The notes beneath the pieces were generated by a model. The model was not told the origin of the DNA and ran no database searches. It was given only the letters and a program-made list of their open reading frames with translations. Source: Myxococcales bacterium (GTDB lineage: Bacteria > Myxococcota_A > Polyangia > Polyangiales > Polyangiaceae). Taken from it: a DNA stretch of 64,000 bases. The stretch lies in NCBI GenBank assembly GCA_903642325.1, contig CAHJWM010000009.1:62001-126000 (forward strand), read 5' to 3'. The position numbers and the translations under genes are program-made. Positions 34,113 through 45,261 of the stretch are shown here, piece by piece (positions within the stretch are counted from its first letter, which is position 1; each line of letters opens with the position of its first letter).

Positions 34113-34122
<10 letters not shown>
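33739..34122 (-). CDS. PEGA-domain membrane protein
   Basis: 127 aa. One membrane helix at residues 20-42 ([19 protein letters not shown]) ends in TSCEP, which might act as a lipobox although the N-terminus is long. Residues 58-127 form a PEGA-like domain ([15 protein letters not shown], then [20 protein letters not shown]), a small beta domain found on surface proteins. Its start overlaps the end of guaA by 10 bases on the same strand, so it may be cotranscribed. Function unknown. Confidence 0.75.
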
Positions 34123-35663
<1,541 letters not shown>

Positions 35664-35729
35664 GGCCCCCCCGCTAACATGGCGTGAGGGCGCGGCAAAT
35701 TCATGCATGCGGTTGCGTCAATTTGCGCT

Positions 35730-38105
35730 TCAATCTCGGCGCGTCACGCTGACCACGACTTGCGCGGAGCCAGCGAGCATCGTCTGAAACGCGCGCACAC
35801 TGCTCCGGCTGAGCGGAGCGTCGGTCGACGCGCCGCGCCACAAGTCCACGATTCGCCGCCTTGGATCGAGCGAGTCGCCGAGTGCGCGCTGGTCGCCGAC
35901 CCGTTGCGCGTCCGCTAGCTCCTCGTTGGAGAGCGGGCTGTCCAGGATGCGCGTGAGCGCGCGTCGCGCCTCGACCGTTGCCCGATGGGCATCGGCATCG
36001 TTAGCATGAATTTCCACAATCAGGGCTCCGACACGACCGCCGCCGACGACCGACGCTTGCGCGGACGCGTCGAGGTGCTCCGCGCTCAGAGCCTCGGCGA
36101 GGGCTCGATTCAAAGAGGCTGCGATGGCTTGCGCCTCACGTTCGTTTTTCAGACGCGATGCAAATGGAACGCCCAGGTATGCACTTTCCATGTTCGCGTC
36201 GCCTGTGACGGACAGCGCGATCTCACCGCTCCGCGCGACGTGTTCGGTCGTTGCCGGGCAGCGCCGCGCGTCATCGCGCCAAGGCGCGAGCCAGCGCTCG
36301 AGAGCGTGCGCCGCCGCAGCCGCCTGGGGCTCGTCGTGGTTGCCGAGCGCCGCGACGCGCAACGGGCCACGCAGCAAGTCTCGGCCTCGCGCCGCTACCG
36401 AATCGCGGTTCGCCTGCGAAAGCGAAGCAAAGCTGCCGCGGGGCTCGAGCCACGCGCTGTGCTCCGGAGAAAGCGCATCGAGCAAGCGCGCCAATGCCGG
36501 TCGCGGTGAGCCGCCGATCGCCGCAAACAATTCGCTCTGGGCGGTTGCCAGGGCGTCCCCGCTTGCGTCTCTTTCGCTGATCGCCCGGCCGAGGGCGCGA
36601 GCGACGCGCTGGGCTTGCTCGACGGGAGCTTCCCCGAGCTTGCGTGGCGCGTGCGCCAGGAGGCCCACGGCATCGGATGTCAACCAGGGCTCGAGCGTCA
36701 CGTCGTCCGTCGACGTGCGTGCAGCCAAGGTCAGAGCGAGCGCGCTCTGACCCGCATCGTCATTGCTTTCGCCGAGCGTGCCGCAAGGGCTGCCCAGCAG
36801 CAGCCACAGCTCGCCTTGGCCCGCCTCGGCTCGCACTCGGACTTCCAGCGGCGCGCGCGCCGGAGCCGTCTCGAATTCGGTCAACGCACTCGCCAAGTTT
36901 GCAAATGCCGGCCGCTCCGCGGCGTGCACGGCCAAGGCGACGAAGCGCCGCTCGCGGCCCGGCTCCTGCGTACTCGTCACGCCTCGCCAGGCCGCGCGCG
37001 CAGCGGCCTTTCGCGGATCGGTGGGTTCGATGATGTTTTCGTCGAGCGCAGTCACGTTCGGCGTGAAGGCAGCGCGAGCCTCTTCGCTGACGATGCTCGC
37101 GGCCTCGGCTGCTTCGCGTAAGCTCGGAGCAGGGTCGCCGTCGGGCAATTTCAAGTCGACTCGCACGCAGGCTCCCCGTGGTCGCGCTTGGAACACGGCG
37201 CGCTCGAGCGTGAAACCAGGCAAGAAACTTTGCAGGCGTGAGCTCAGCGCAGAGCCCTTGGCGGTCAAGCTCGGCAGAGCAGAAAGTGCAGCATTTGCAT
37301 CTCCTACACGCAACGCGACGGACAACCGGCGTTGTCCCTGGGCGGCGTCGACATCGACCACGTCAGCGCTCGGCCACGAGTCGACCGGGGCCTCGCCCTC
37401 CGGCCATTCGGGCACCTTGCCCAAGGCCACCACGGCCGCGTCGACGAAGTCGCGGGGGCCTACCGCAGAGAACGCGCTGGCGCGCGCGTTGTGGGCGAAG
37501 GCCCGATAGGTCTCGAGCTCGGCGCGGCCAGCCGGTGTTCGCAAATCGGGGAGTGCGGCGTCGGGGAGTTGCCCGAGATCCCCCGCGCATTGAGCGACGG
37601 CCGCCTCGGCGCGGCCGGTCAGCGCTCGACTGACGAGCGCGGCCAGATGCAGTTGAACTTCCGGCAGCGCTTGGTCCTCGTCGGTGATCGGCGCTGCGAG
37701 TGCCGCCGTGATCTGAGTCATGAACGCGCTAGCGGCACGCACGTCCGCGCATAGTGTGGAAAGGGCGAACCCGGTCTGTGTCGGCAGGCTAACGACATCC
37801 TGAGTGCCACGGGCTCGCAAGCGCGCCAAGAGCAGTGCCGACAGCGCGACGGAAGCGACCGCGCCGTTATCGTGCGCACAGGCGAACGCCACCGCCGGCC
37901 TGGGGTCGCCGGTGCGAACCACCAGGTTGATCGGGGGATGATCGGATACTTCGCGGCGTTCCAAATGCGAACCGACGCCGCCAGTGCCGAGCCCCGGGGC
38001 CGTGCCCGCAGTTCCGCTGTTGAAAACGTGGCAACCCGCGCTGAGCGCGCATGCGCTCAGCGCGGGCCAGCGTGACACGAGGCTCTGGCGAAGCGGGGCG
38101 CGCAC
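35730..38105 (-). CDS. Large lipoprotein with M16 (pitrilysin)-like fold
   Basis: 791 aa. The signal MRAPLRQSLVSRWPALSACA ends in LSAGC, a lipobox. The rest looks like tandem M16-type domains: HPPINLVVRTGDPRPAVAFA, repeated domains of 200 residues, and GRVGALIVEIHANDADAHRA near the end. The zinc motif HxxEH of active peptidases is not found, so it is probably non-catalytic, as many M16-fold partner proteins are. It starts 28 bases after the sigma-factor gene on the same strand, so the sigma factor may be coexpressed with it. Role unknown; outer-membrane or cell-surface attachment is likely. Confidence 0.7.
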   Translation of the reverse strand: MRAPLRQSLVSRWPALSACALSAGCHVFNSGTAGTAPGLGTGGVGSHLERREVSDHPPINLVVRTGDPRPAVAFACAHDNGAVASVALSALLLARLRARGTQDVVSLPTQTGFALSTLCADVRAASAFMTQITAALAAPITDEDQALPEVQLHLAALVSRALTGRAEAAVAQCAGDLGQLPDAALPDLRTPAGRAELETYRAFAHNARASAFSAVGPRDFVDAAVVALGKVPEWPEGEAPVDSWPSADVVDVDAAQGQRRLSVALRVGDANAALSALPSLTAKGSALSSRLQSFLPGFTLERAVFQARPRGACVRVDLKLPDGDPAPSLREAAEAASIVSEEARAAFTPNVTALDENIIEPTDPRKAAARAAWRGVTSTQEPGRERRFVALAVHAAERPAFANLASALTEFETAPARAPLEVRVRAEAGQGELWLLLGSPCGTLGESNDDAGQSALALTLAARTSTDDVTLEPWLTSDAVGLLAHAPRKLGEAPVEQAQRVARALGRAISERDASGDALATAQSELFAAIGGSPRPALARLLDALSPEHSAWLEPRGSFASLSQANRDSVAARGRDLLRGPLRVAALGNHDEPQAAAAAHALERWLAPWRDDARRCPATTEHVARSGEIALSVTGDANMESAYLGVPFASRLKNEREAQAIAASLNRALAEALSAEHLDASAQASVVGGGRVGALIVEIHANDADAHRATVEARRALTRILDSPLSNEELADAQRVGDQRALGDSLDPRRRIVDLWRGASTDAPLSRSSVRAFQTMLAGSAQVVVSVTRRD

Positions 38106-38133
38106 GCCGTCCGTTTACCACACCCTTCGTGCA

Positions 38134-38799
38134 TCAAGCCGCCAGTTGCGCCTCGGCCAACAAGGCTTGTAGGCGCGCCTGAATTTTATGGCGCTTGGAG
38201 TACACCGTCTTCACGCTGATATTCAAGCGCTCGGCGATCAGCTCGGGGTCCAAGCCATCCCCGAAATAGAGCTGAATGAAGGTGCGATCTTTGTCCGAGA
38301 AACTCGTCAATAGCTGGCTGACCAGCTCCGCGCGTTCGCGCATCAACGCGTTCTCGCAGGGATCGGGAACGGTAGAAGACAAATCTTCGGCTTCGCTCAG
38401 GGCCGCGTTGCGAGGCTCTCGGCGGGCCCCGCGCAGGAAGTCGTACGCGGTGTGACTCGCGAGCAGACCGAGCCAGGTGCTGAGCTTGCTGCCGCGCTCG
38501 GGGTCGAAGCTGCGCAACTTGATCTTGTCGTTCGCCAATAGCTGCACGCAAAAAGTAGCGTAGATTTCGCGCGTGTCTTCGGGCGAGACAATGCCGCTGA
38601 AGCGCACCGTGACGCGGTTGATGGTGCTCAGCACCAAGCGCGAAAAACGCGTGTTGAACTCGCGCCAGGCGCGCGGGTCGTCCGCGATCAATGCGCGAAC
38701 GAGCGCCGTATCATCGGTGACCGACGCGCTCTGTAGCGTGGTAACTTCATCTTGTGTAGAAGTGCTCGGGCGATGTGGGGCGGCTACGGTGGAAAACAT
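38134..38799 (-). CDS. Sigma-70 family RNA polymerase factor (ECF-type)
   Basis: 221 aa. Region 2 is recognisable in the part around DDPRAWREFNTRFSRLVLST and RSFDPERGSKLSTWLGLLAS, and region 4 in FGDGLDPELIAERLNISVKT with VYSKRHKIQARLQ. There is no region 1 or 3, so it is ECF-like. No anti-sigma gene is adjacent; the partner gene downstream is the M16-like lipoprotein, an unusual neighbour. An N-terminal extension of about 30 residues precedes region 2. Confidence 0.88.
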   Translation of the reverse strand: MFSTVAAPHRPSTSTQDEVTTLQSASVTDDTALVRALIADDPRAWREFNTRFSRLVLSTINRVTVRFSGIVSPEDTREIYATFCVQLLANDKIKLRSFDPERGSKLSTWLGLLASHTAYDFLRGARREPRNAALSEAEDLSSTVPDPCENALMRERAELVSQLLTSFSDKDRTFIQLYFGDGLDPELIAERLNISVKTVYSKRHKIQARLQALLAEAQLAA

Positions 38800-38987
38800 G
38801 GTCGAGATCCTCGCTTTCGAAGAACCTCTTCAGCATCGCCCGTGCCGAGCTATTGATCCAATAATATCAATGGCTTAGCTTAGCGTAACGGGCTGTAACA
38901 CCGTCACCTGGTACGGCGTCACACGGCACTGGATGCCCACGCGAACGTGTCAGTCTACGCTCGCGATGGTGCTAGTTTCCCTCGCGC

Positions 38988-39464
38988 ATGCCGCCGCGCT
39001 TCAAAGCGATCTTGCTTTTGGCCCTATACCTCGTAAAGACCGTTTTTCGTCGTCTGTTCACCTCGCGCAAATCTGGCATCGCGGCGTTCCGCGCCAATTA
39101 CGACGCGGATGGCTTGCCGCCCGTCTCACTGGCCGAGCGCGAGGCGATGCCGGACTTCAGCCGCTGCATCGCCTGTGGTCTTTGCGACCGCGGCGAAAGC
39201 GGGCGGATCGCTGCCTCGGGCGGCGCGTACCGCGGCTTGATGACATTGGTATTGGCGGGCTCCCGCAGCATGCCCGACTACCGCGCGGCCGCGTACAGCT
39301 TCAGTTTCGTGACGGACGAGGTACTGGCGCAAAAAGAGCAGATCTGCCCGACGCAGGTGCCTTTTCGGGGGATCGCGCGCTTCGTGCGTGACAAGGCGAG
39401 TGCCGTCGGCGGCGCTTTACCGCTTCCGCCGCGCGTGGACTCGCTCCCGCCGCGCAGCGCTTGA
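38988..39464 (+). CDS. Small [4Fe-4S] protein, membrane-associated
   Basis: 158 aa. A hydrophobic N-terminus (FKAILLLALYLVKTVF) could attach it to the membrane. The cluster motif CIACGLCDRGES gives three cysteines and a later ICPTQVPF the fourth, the pattern of a single [4Fe-4S] ferredoxin-like site. It may pass electrons to an unknown partner. It faces the PQQ-propeller gene tail to tail, four bases apart. Confidence 0.75.
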   Translation: MPPRFKAILLLALYLVKTVFRRLFTSRKSGIAAFRANYDADGLPPVSLAEREAMPDFSRCIACGLCDRGESGRIAASGGAYRGLMTLVLAGSRSMPDYRAAAYSFSFVTDEVLAQKEQICPTQVPFRGIARFVRDKASAVGGALPLPPRVDSLPPRSA

Positions 39465-39468
39465 CAAG

Positions 39469-41751
39469 TCACTTCACGAGCGTCAAGCGCGCGGCGACGC
39501 CGAATGCGGCGACGTGGCCGCTCTCTTCCGCGACGTAGACATTGCAGTGCTCGTCCACGCGCAGCAGATCGGGGATCAAATCCGAGGGAATGGTGCCGAT
39601 CACCTCGCCGTCGCGAGGACGAACCACGTGCACCTGATGCTGCGGTATGAACAGCGCACCGTTGCGCAGCACAGGCTCGAGCCGCCGCGGTTGATCGGCG
39701 TCGACGTGGCGAGAAAACACTTGGTTGTAGCGCAGGGTGCCCGTATTCGCGTCCAAACACAGCAGAGCGCCGGAGGCAGAATTTGCGATCAACATGTCAT
39801 CCACGGCCAGAAAAGCGGTAGTCGGCGAAGCCAGGCCGGGGGCTTGCTCCCAGACCAGAACACCGCTCGAGCGGTCGTAGGCAGACACGCCCGTACCGCG
39901 ACGATCACGGGTCGGAATGGCCACGACCGAAGCGGCAAGCAGCGGGCCTTGACCCGAAGCCGGTCGCTCGTCGATTTCCTTCGACCAGCGCACTTCACCG
40001 GACCAGAGATCCGCGTGATGCAGACGCGTGGGACCGATGGGCCCGCCGGAGAGGGCGAATACGGCGTCGTGGTCGATGGTCATCTCGCCCGAAAACGGCA
40101 ACCGATCGCGGACCCGCCAGACCACTTCGCCCGTCGTGACATCGAGCGCCAGTAAGGCGGAGTCGCCCCCGGCAACCAAGATCAATTTGCCGGCCCGTCG
40201 CACGCGGTAATTGGCCGGACGCCGCGCGGTGAAGCGCCAACGCACGTCACCGGATACCAGGTCGATAGCCGTTACCGAGCGATCGCCCTCGGCCAATACG
40301 AGCAACTTCGGTAAGCCGGCGGCATTGACCAGCGCGCCAGTCGCGCCCCCATTCGCACGTGGTGCGATGTGGGTCGTGAAGCGCGCCTCGCCTGTGTTCA
40401 AGTCGTGCAGCACGACTGCGCCGTCGGGATGCAGCCTAGCCAGGCCTAGCGGGGTTACAACGCTTGCCGCCCGCGACGTCGGAACGCGCCATAGCACCTG
40501 GCCGGTCGCACGTTCGATGCTAGCGGTTTCGCGCTGCGAGCCCACGATCAGTCGCTCGCCACATTGAAAGGTCGCACGCAGATCGATGTTCGGGACGGTT
40601 GCAACCCAGCGCGGCAAAAAGCGCATCTTTCCGACGGTGTCCCACGTGCCCCGCTCGCAGCGCGTGCGCGGCAGACCGAATGAGCGGTAGCTCTCGGGCT
40701 CCGGGTTTTGCAACGAGTCGTCGGCTACGCTGTCGGCGAGCGAGTCGGAAAGCGCGGCCCCGGCCCGGAACAAGGCCTTGAGTCGCAGGTTGCGGGCCTG
40801 ACCAGGATCGTTCGTACGGTAAGCCTCGGCCAGCTCGAGCGCGAAACGAACTGCGGCATTGACGAGCGTGCGCGGGTCGAGCTCGGGAAACGACAACTGC
40901 TCGCTCTCCGCCGCGTGTGCCGCGCGCACGCTGAGCGTGACCGGTCCGTCGCCAGGGCCGCGCCGCACGGAGAGCTGCAGCCCGTCGACGCTTGCGCGTC
41001 GGAACACCGCACGCTGCGCGCGCCACGCGTCGAAGACGTCGTCGGCCAACATGAGTAAACGCTCGGCCAGCAAAAACAGACACGCTTCGCCCAGGGCGAC
41101 GCTTTTATTTCTGCACACAAGCCCGAACGAGCCACGCGCGAGCAGCGAGTGCAGGTCCGCGCGCTCGAGCTCCGAGCCGCGCGCGCTCGCGGCATGATCC
41201 GGCGTGCAACGGAGCTGACTCACGGCCATGAAGCCGAGCCCCCCCACAGGGCGTGGTGCAATCGTCGCACTGGCGCGAACCACTGGCCGCCGCCCAAAGC
41301 TCGGATAGGGTGTATCGAGCAGCCGGCGGGCGCTACCGAGTGCCGCGACAATCGCGGCCGGCGCCTGCCGCACCGGCGCCTCTTCCAAAGCAATCAAGAT
41401 GGCTCGGCGCAGCTCGAGCAGCTCCACGCGCCGCTCGTGAACGGCGACCTGGGGCGAGGGGCCGGAGCGAAAGACGCTGATCAGCACGTCTGCGCCATCG
41501 GCTTCGAGCCCGATCTCCCAGGCCTCGTCCTCCGTATAAAGCTGCAAGGTCTCGCGGTCGCGCCTGCCTCGCGCTAGCGAAGAGACTGCGGTGCCCAGGT
41601 CAGCGAGCAGAGCAAGCGCCTGGCCCTCCCCCAGACGGGCCGTGATATTCACGCCGTCGACGAGCACGTCGAATAGCCCGTACAATGGCGCAAGCGCCAG
41701 GCTCGGGGCAGTTTCAGGGCGGGGGCGAACAACTACCTGTATGGCCGACAT
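39469..41751 (-). CDS. PQQ-like beta-propeller repeat protein
   Basis: 760 aa from ATG 41751. Residues 1-370 form an unrecognised domain without clear signal peptide; the remainder is a beta-propeller of PQQ/YVTN-type repeats, with repeated blades such as TGQVLWRVPT, SGDVRWRFTARRP, TGEVVWRVRDRLPF and SGVLVWEQAPG. The propeller resembles the BamB/PQQ-binding fold, but ligand residues cannot be judged. An in-frame TTG at 41763 is an alternative start. Protein binding is the likely role. Confidence 0.75.
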   Translation of the reverse strand: MSAIQVVVRPRPETAPSLALAPLYGLFDVLVDGVNITARLGEGQALALLADLGTAVSSLARGRRDRETLQLYTEDEAWEIGLEADGADVLISVFRSGPSPQVAVHERRVELLELRRAILIALEEAPVRQAPAAIVAALGSARRLLDTPYPSFGRRPVVRASATIAPRPVGGLGFMAVSQLRCTPDHAASARGSELERADLHSLLARGSFGLVCRNKSVALGEACLFLLAERLLMLADDVFDAWRAQRAVFRRASVDGLQLSVRRGPGDGPVTLSVRAAHAAESEQLSFPELDPRTLVNAAVRFALELAEAYRTNDPGQARNLRLKALFRAGAALSDSLADSVADDSLQNPEPESYRSFGLPRTRCERGTWDTVGKMRFLPRWVATVPNIDLRATFQCGERLIVGSQRETASIERATGQVLWRVPTSRAASVVTPLGLARLHPDGAVVLHDLNTGEARFTTHIAPRANGGATGALVNAAGLPKLLVLAEGDRSVTAIDLVSGDVRWRFTARRPANYRVRRAGKLILVAGGDSALLALDVTTGEVVWRVRDRLPFSGEMTIDHDAVFALSGGPIGPTRLHHADLWSGEVRWSKEIDERPASGQGPLLAASVVAIPTRDRRGTGVSAYDRSSGVLVWEQAPGLASPTTAFLAVDDMLIANSASGALLCLDANTGTLRYNQVFSRHVDADQPRRLEPVLRNGALFIPQHQVHVVRPRDGEVIGTIPSDLIPDLLRVDEHCNVYVAEESGHVAAFGVAARLTLVK

Positions 41752-41893
41752 CCGTAACCGCAATCGTATGAATCATCGGCGAAGAACGACACTTTTAGGC
41801 GCGAATCGCACAAGAGTGGACAGAGCGCGACGGGCTAGCTAGGGCCCTCCGCCGTCGCCCTTGCCGAGCATCTCTCTAACGCGGAGCCGCACA

Positions 41894-43330
41894 ATGCCCG
41901 CGGAAACCATGAAAAATCCAGCCCACTGTTCGGATGCCAGGCGGGCAAGAAATCGGGTCCCCGGCTCGGTTTGGGGGCTACTGGCGGCGTTGCCGGCTGC
42001 AGCGTGGCTGTGGGGCTTCACCGTCGACGACGCATTGATCAGTGCCCGCGTCGCGGCTCACCTCGCGCGCGGATTGGGTTCACGCTTCAACCTGCATGGC
42101 GCGCCGGTCGATGCCGTGACCCCACTCGGCTACGCCGCCCTCTTGGCGCCCCTCGGGCACGGTGACACGTTGGCCAGCCTGCAGGCGGCAAAATGGCTCG
42201 GACTCGCGGCGTGGCTGCTCGCGGCGAGCATGCTAGGTCAGCTGATCGAGGATGCGGGTCGGCGAACACGCCGGTTCGCCCCGCTCGCCGTCGTGGCCGT
42301 GAGCGCCCCGCTCGCGGCCTGGAGTGTCTCCGGCATGGAGACCGGCCTCGTCACACTTCTAGCAACCCTGGGACTGTCGCCCGGTTGGGGCGGCGCGCTT
42401 GCCTTGGGTGTGGCCGCGGCGTGGCGACCTGAGCTCGTGCCCTTTGCCTGGCTACTGGTCTCGCTACGGGCATGCGGCGGGGGCATCCCTCCCGCGCGCC
42501 GCGTGCTTCAAGGAGCGCTCGTTGGCTTGCCTCCCCTCCTGGTGGTGCTGGTCAGAGTCACGATCTTCGGTCGCGCCCTGCCACTTTCATTTTATGCCAA
42601 GCCCTCAGATTTCGAGCACGGTTTGCGGTACGTGCTCGGAGCGCTCGCCTTCACGGGTTTGCCCTGGCTGCTCATCGCATTGCCCAGCGAGCTCGCGCGC
42701 TGTGCGCCACGCATTCGCCCCATGCTCGCCGCGCTCACGGCGCATTTTTGCGCGTTAGTCCTGTGCGGGGGCGATTGGATGACCATGTATCGCTTGGTCG
42801 TGCCGGTGCTGCCGTGCGCCGCGCTGGCGGGCGCAATGATTGCCGAGCAGGCGCGGCCGTGGGCCGGACGTGCCCGACTGGCGCTTGGGCTCGTTTCCGC
42901 TTTGTTTTTGGCTATCGGCTTGGGTCCGGCTGCGCGCCGGGTCGGTGCGGATCGCCTCCGACTGATGGCACTGGCGCGGCCCGCGTTGGCACGCGATCCG
43001 CGCGTCGCCGCCCTGGACGTGGGCTGGGTAGGGGCACTCGGCGACGCAGAGGTGATCGATCTTGCCGGTGTGACGGATCCTCAGGTGGCTTTTTTTCCGG
43101 GCGGGCACACCTCCAAGCGAATCCCCGCCGCGTGGCTGCGTGCACGCCGACCGACTGCCATCGTGCTGCTCGTGCGCCCGGGCAGTAAGCAAGAAACGCC
43201 TTTTGCAAATGCGTTCTTTTCGCGCGCGGTGGAACGGCGCGTAGCTACGCTGGTGGCCGGTGAATTTCAGTTACGGACGACACTAGCGCTCGGCGATCAA
43301 CGGTATGTCGTGTTGGAGGCGAAGCCCTGA
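41894..43330 (+). CDS. GT-C-type membrane glycosyltransferase-like protein
   Basis: 478 aa from ATG 41894 (GGAG upstream). After the first membrane helix (residues 22-40) comes FTVDDALISARVAAHLARG, the DD-containing loop typical of GT-C glycosyltransferases that use polyprenyl-phosphate sugars; then GAPVDAVTPLGYAALLAP, about ten membrane helices, and a soluble C-terminal domain (RVAALDVGWVGALGDAEVID). It would transfer a sugar outside the inner membrane. Donor and acceptor unknown. An earlier TTG (41861) in frame is less likely. Confidence 0.75.
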   Translation: MPAETMKNPAHCSDARRARNRVPGSVWGLLAALPAAAWLWGFTVDDALISARVAAHLARGLGSRFNLHGAPVDAVTPLGYAALLAPLGHGDTLASLQAAKWLGLAAWLLAASMLGQLIEDAGRRTRRFAPLAVVAVSAPLAAWSVSGMETGLVTLLATLGLSPGWGGALALGVAAAWRPELVPFAWLLVSLRACGGGIPPARRVLQGALVGLPPLLVVLVRVTIFGRALPLSFYAKPSDFEHGLRYVLGALAFTGLPWLLIALPSELARCAPRIRPMLAALTAHFCALVLCGGDWMTMYRLVVPVLPCAALAGAMIAEQARPWAGRARLALGLVSALFLAIGLGPAARRVGADRLRLMALARPALARDPRVAALDVGWVGALGDAEVIDLAGVTDPQVAFFPGGHTSKRIPAAWLRARRPTAIVLLVRPGSKQETPFANAFFSRAVERRVATLVAGEFQLRTTLALGDQRYVVLEAKP

Positions 43331-43341
43331 CCCCCGCCCGT

Positions 43342-45039
43342 TCAAGCAAGCTTCGGCGCCAATTCAGGCGCAGGCAATCTGCCTCCGAGCTCGAGCAAGG
43401 CCTCTCGCACAGCTCGAGCATCGGCGAAGCGCTCGCGTGGCAATGCCGACATCGCGCGCTCGATGACTGCGCGAAAATCCTCCGGGATGGTGCGGAGCGC
43501 GCGCTGCACACCGCTCTCCGAACCCCCATCGGAGACGCCGCGTTCCCAGAGCTCGCTCGGGCGGAGCGGCGGGGCGATGCCCGTCAAGCACTCGTAAAGA
43601 ACGCCGCCGAGCCCAAACAGGTCACTGCGGTGGTCGATTTCTTGTCCCTGCTCCTGTTCGGGGGACATGTAACCGGGTGTACCGAGCGGGGCATTGGCGT
43701 TGGTAAGCCGGGTCTCCGCCCACTCGACGCGCGCAATGCCGAAATCGAGAACCTTGACGCGCGGCAAAGCGCTGCCTGCTTCCTTGGCCAAAAAAATATT
43801 GCTCGGTTTCACGTCGCGGTGAACGATGCCCGCCGCGTGCACGGCGCCAAGAGCATCACATAACTGCAAAGCGATGGGCATTAGCTCATCGGGCGTGAAC
43901 GCGCCCTCGCGCCGCAAGCGCTCGGCCAGCGACTCGCCGTGCAGGCGCTCCATGACCAGGTAGCTGGTGCCGTCGGGGAGATGTCCATCTTCGTAGACCT
44001 CAACGACGTTCGGGTGCCAAGCTAAGCCGAGCGCGGCCGCCTCGCGCCGCAAACGGTCGGCCGCGATCGTATCGTGAGCAACCGCCGCGCGCAGCATCTT
44101 GACCGCGACCAGCTCGCCATCGGCGAGCCGTTCTGCCTCCCAAATGGTGCCGTTGGCACCCACGCCGACTTTTTCGGTTAGGCGATACTGGCCGGCCAAC
44201 ACCAAGCCCTCTCGAAACCCGAGTGAGCCGCGCTCGCGTCGTTCACGCAAGGTGGCGGTGCGCTCCAGCGCATGAATGCGCACCAATTGTGCTCGTGATT
44301 GCGCGCGGCGCCGCTGTTCATGCGCGCAAAGGGTGCCGGCCAAAGCGCCGAGCCCCGTGCCCACGCACAAGTCGAGCGCGCGGTCGAGCGATCCGCTGGC
44401 GAACCACGCGGCGAGGCCGCCGCTCAATGCGCCGAGCGCTGCGCCGCTCAGCGCAAGGCGCCAACTTGGCTCTTGAAAACGCACCTCGAACACGCGCTGG
44501 TCGCGCGCGTCACGGTCCGGCACCGGCGTCACCGTGCCGAGCGGTAAGCCGAACAGCATCGGTATCGCGCTCAAATCCGCGGCGCGCGCCAGTGCACACA
44601 AGCCGTCGTGCTCGTACGCCGAGTTTTCACGTTGACGAATACTGCCGCGCCACAGACCGGGCTCCGAGGCCAAGCTACGCCAGCGCTCTGTCCAGAGCTG
44701 GTCCCCGCCGAAGTGATCGAGCCGATGGAATGCTTGTGGCGGACCATCCGCGCCGCGGAGCACGTGGGTCCAGACGCCCAGGTTGTCTGCGCCAACGACG
44801 TGAGGCGCAGTCTTGGCAATCGCTCCGCGTCCCCAGCGCGACGCGAACGCCACGAGAGCGCCGTGCCAGAGCTCGACCGGAATCAGCCGCGTCTCGTCAC
44901 TCAGATAGTCGCGGTCGAGCTTCGTGCGCAGCAGAAAGGCGTCCGCCTCTGCTGGTCCGTGCTCGCTCAGCACATAGGCATAAAGGCTCTTGATCCGCGA
45001 CGCGGTCGTCTGTCCACCGCTGCCCGATCGACGTTGCAC
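43342..45039 (-). CDS. Membrane-associated Ser/Thr kinase with N-terminal unknown domain
   Basis: 565 aa. Residues 1-190 form a domain I cannot name (IKSLYAYVLSEHGPAEADAF and LIPVELWHGALVAFASRWG). Two membrane segments follow (LALSGAALGALSGGLAAWF and LCVGTGLGALAGTL). The kinase domain from about 285 has GVGANGTIWEAE as the glycine loop, AVKML with the ATP lysine, HRDVKPSN, DFGIAR and MSPEQ. The catalytic residues are all present. The C-terminus is short. The N-terminal domain may sense a signal in the cytoplasm. It is convergent with the GT-C gene by 11 bases. Confidence 0.85.
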   Translation of the reverse strand: MQRRSGSGGQTTASRIKSLYAYVLSEHGPAEADAFLLRTKLDRDYLSDETRLIPVELWHGALVAFASRWGRGAIAKTAPHVVGADNLGVWTHVLRGADGPPQAFHRLDHFGGDQLWTERWRSLASEPGLWRGSIRQRENSAYEHDGLCALARAADLSAIPMLFGLPLGTVTPVPDRDARDQRVFEVRFQEPSWRLALSGAALGALSGGLAAWFASGSLDRALDLCVGTGLGALAGTLCAHEQRRRAQSRAQLVRIHALERTATLRERRERGSLGFREGLVLAGQYRLTEKVGVGANGTIWEAERLADGELVAVKMLRAAVAHDTIAADRLRREAAALGLAWHPNVVEVYEDGHLPDGTSYLVMERLHGESLAERLRREGAFTPDELMPIALQLCDALGAVHAAGIVHRDVKPSNIFLAKEAGSALPRVKVLDFGIARVEWAETRLTNANAPLGTPGYMSPEQEQGQEIDHRSDLFGLGGVLYECLTGIAPPLRPSELWERGVSDGGSESGVQRALRTIPEDFRAVIERAMSALPRERFADARAVREALLELGGRLPAPELAPKLA

Positions 45040-45241
45040 CTTCGATCAAGGTAACGGTTCGCAAACCGACGTCAAGCATGAGCCCAGTAGGCCGCGTCCG
45101 TGAAACGCAAAGTTGCATAGAGCGAGCGCTTAGTCGCCGGCTTATGTTTCCGATAGTTTCAGTCGCATGAGCTGAGTGTGGAGGAGGCGTAAGGCCGATT
45201 GCAACGAAACCCGGGGTTGGGGAAGCAATTCGACGTGTCGG

Positions 45242-45250
45242 TGCTATAAT
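45242..45250 (+). promoter_or_regulatory. Extended -10 promoter for the lptA-like gene
   Basis: TGCTATAAT (45242-45250) is a perfect extended -10 element. There is no good -35 at the proper distance, as is common for extended -10 promoters. Transcription would start near 45257, five bases before the ATG at 45262, giving a very short leader. Confidence 0.5.
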
Positions 45251-45261
45251 GAGCTACGCAA

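Noticed and set aside
36124-37509. Several long plus-strand frames opposite the M16-like lipoprotein gene
   Set aside because: Ser/Ala/Arg-rich shadow frames; the minus-strand lipoprotein frame has a signal peptide and coherent domains.
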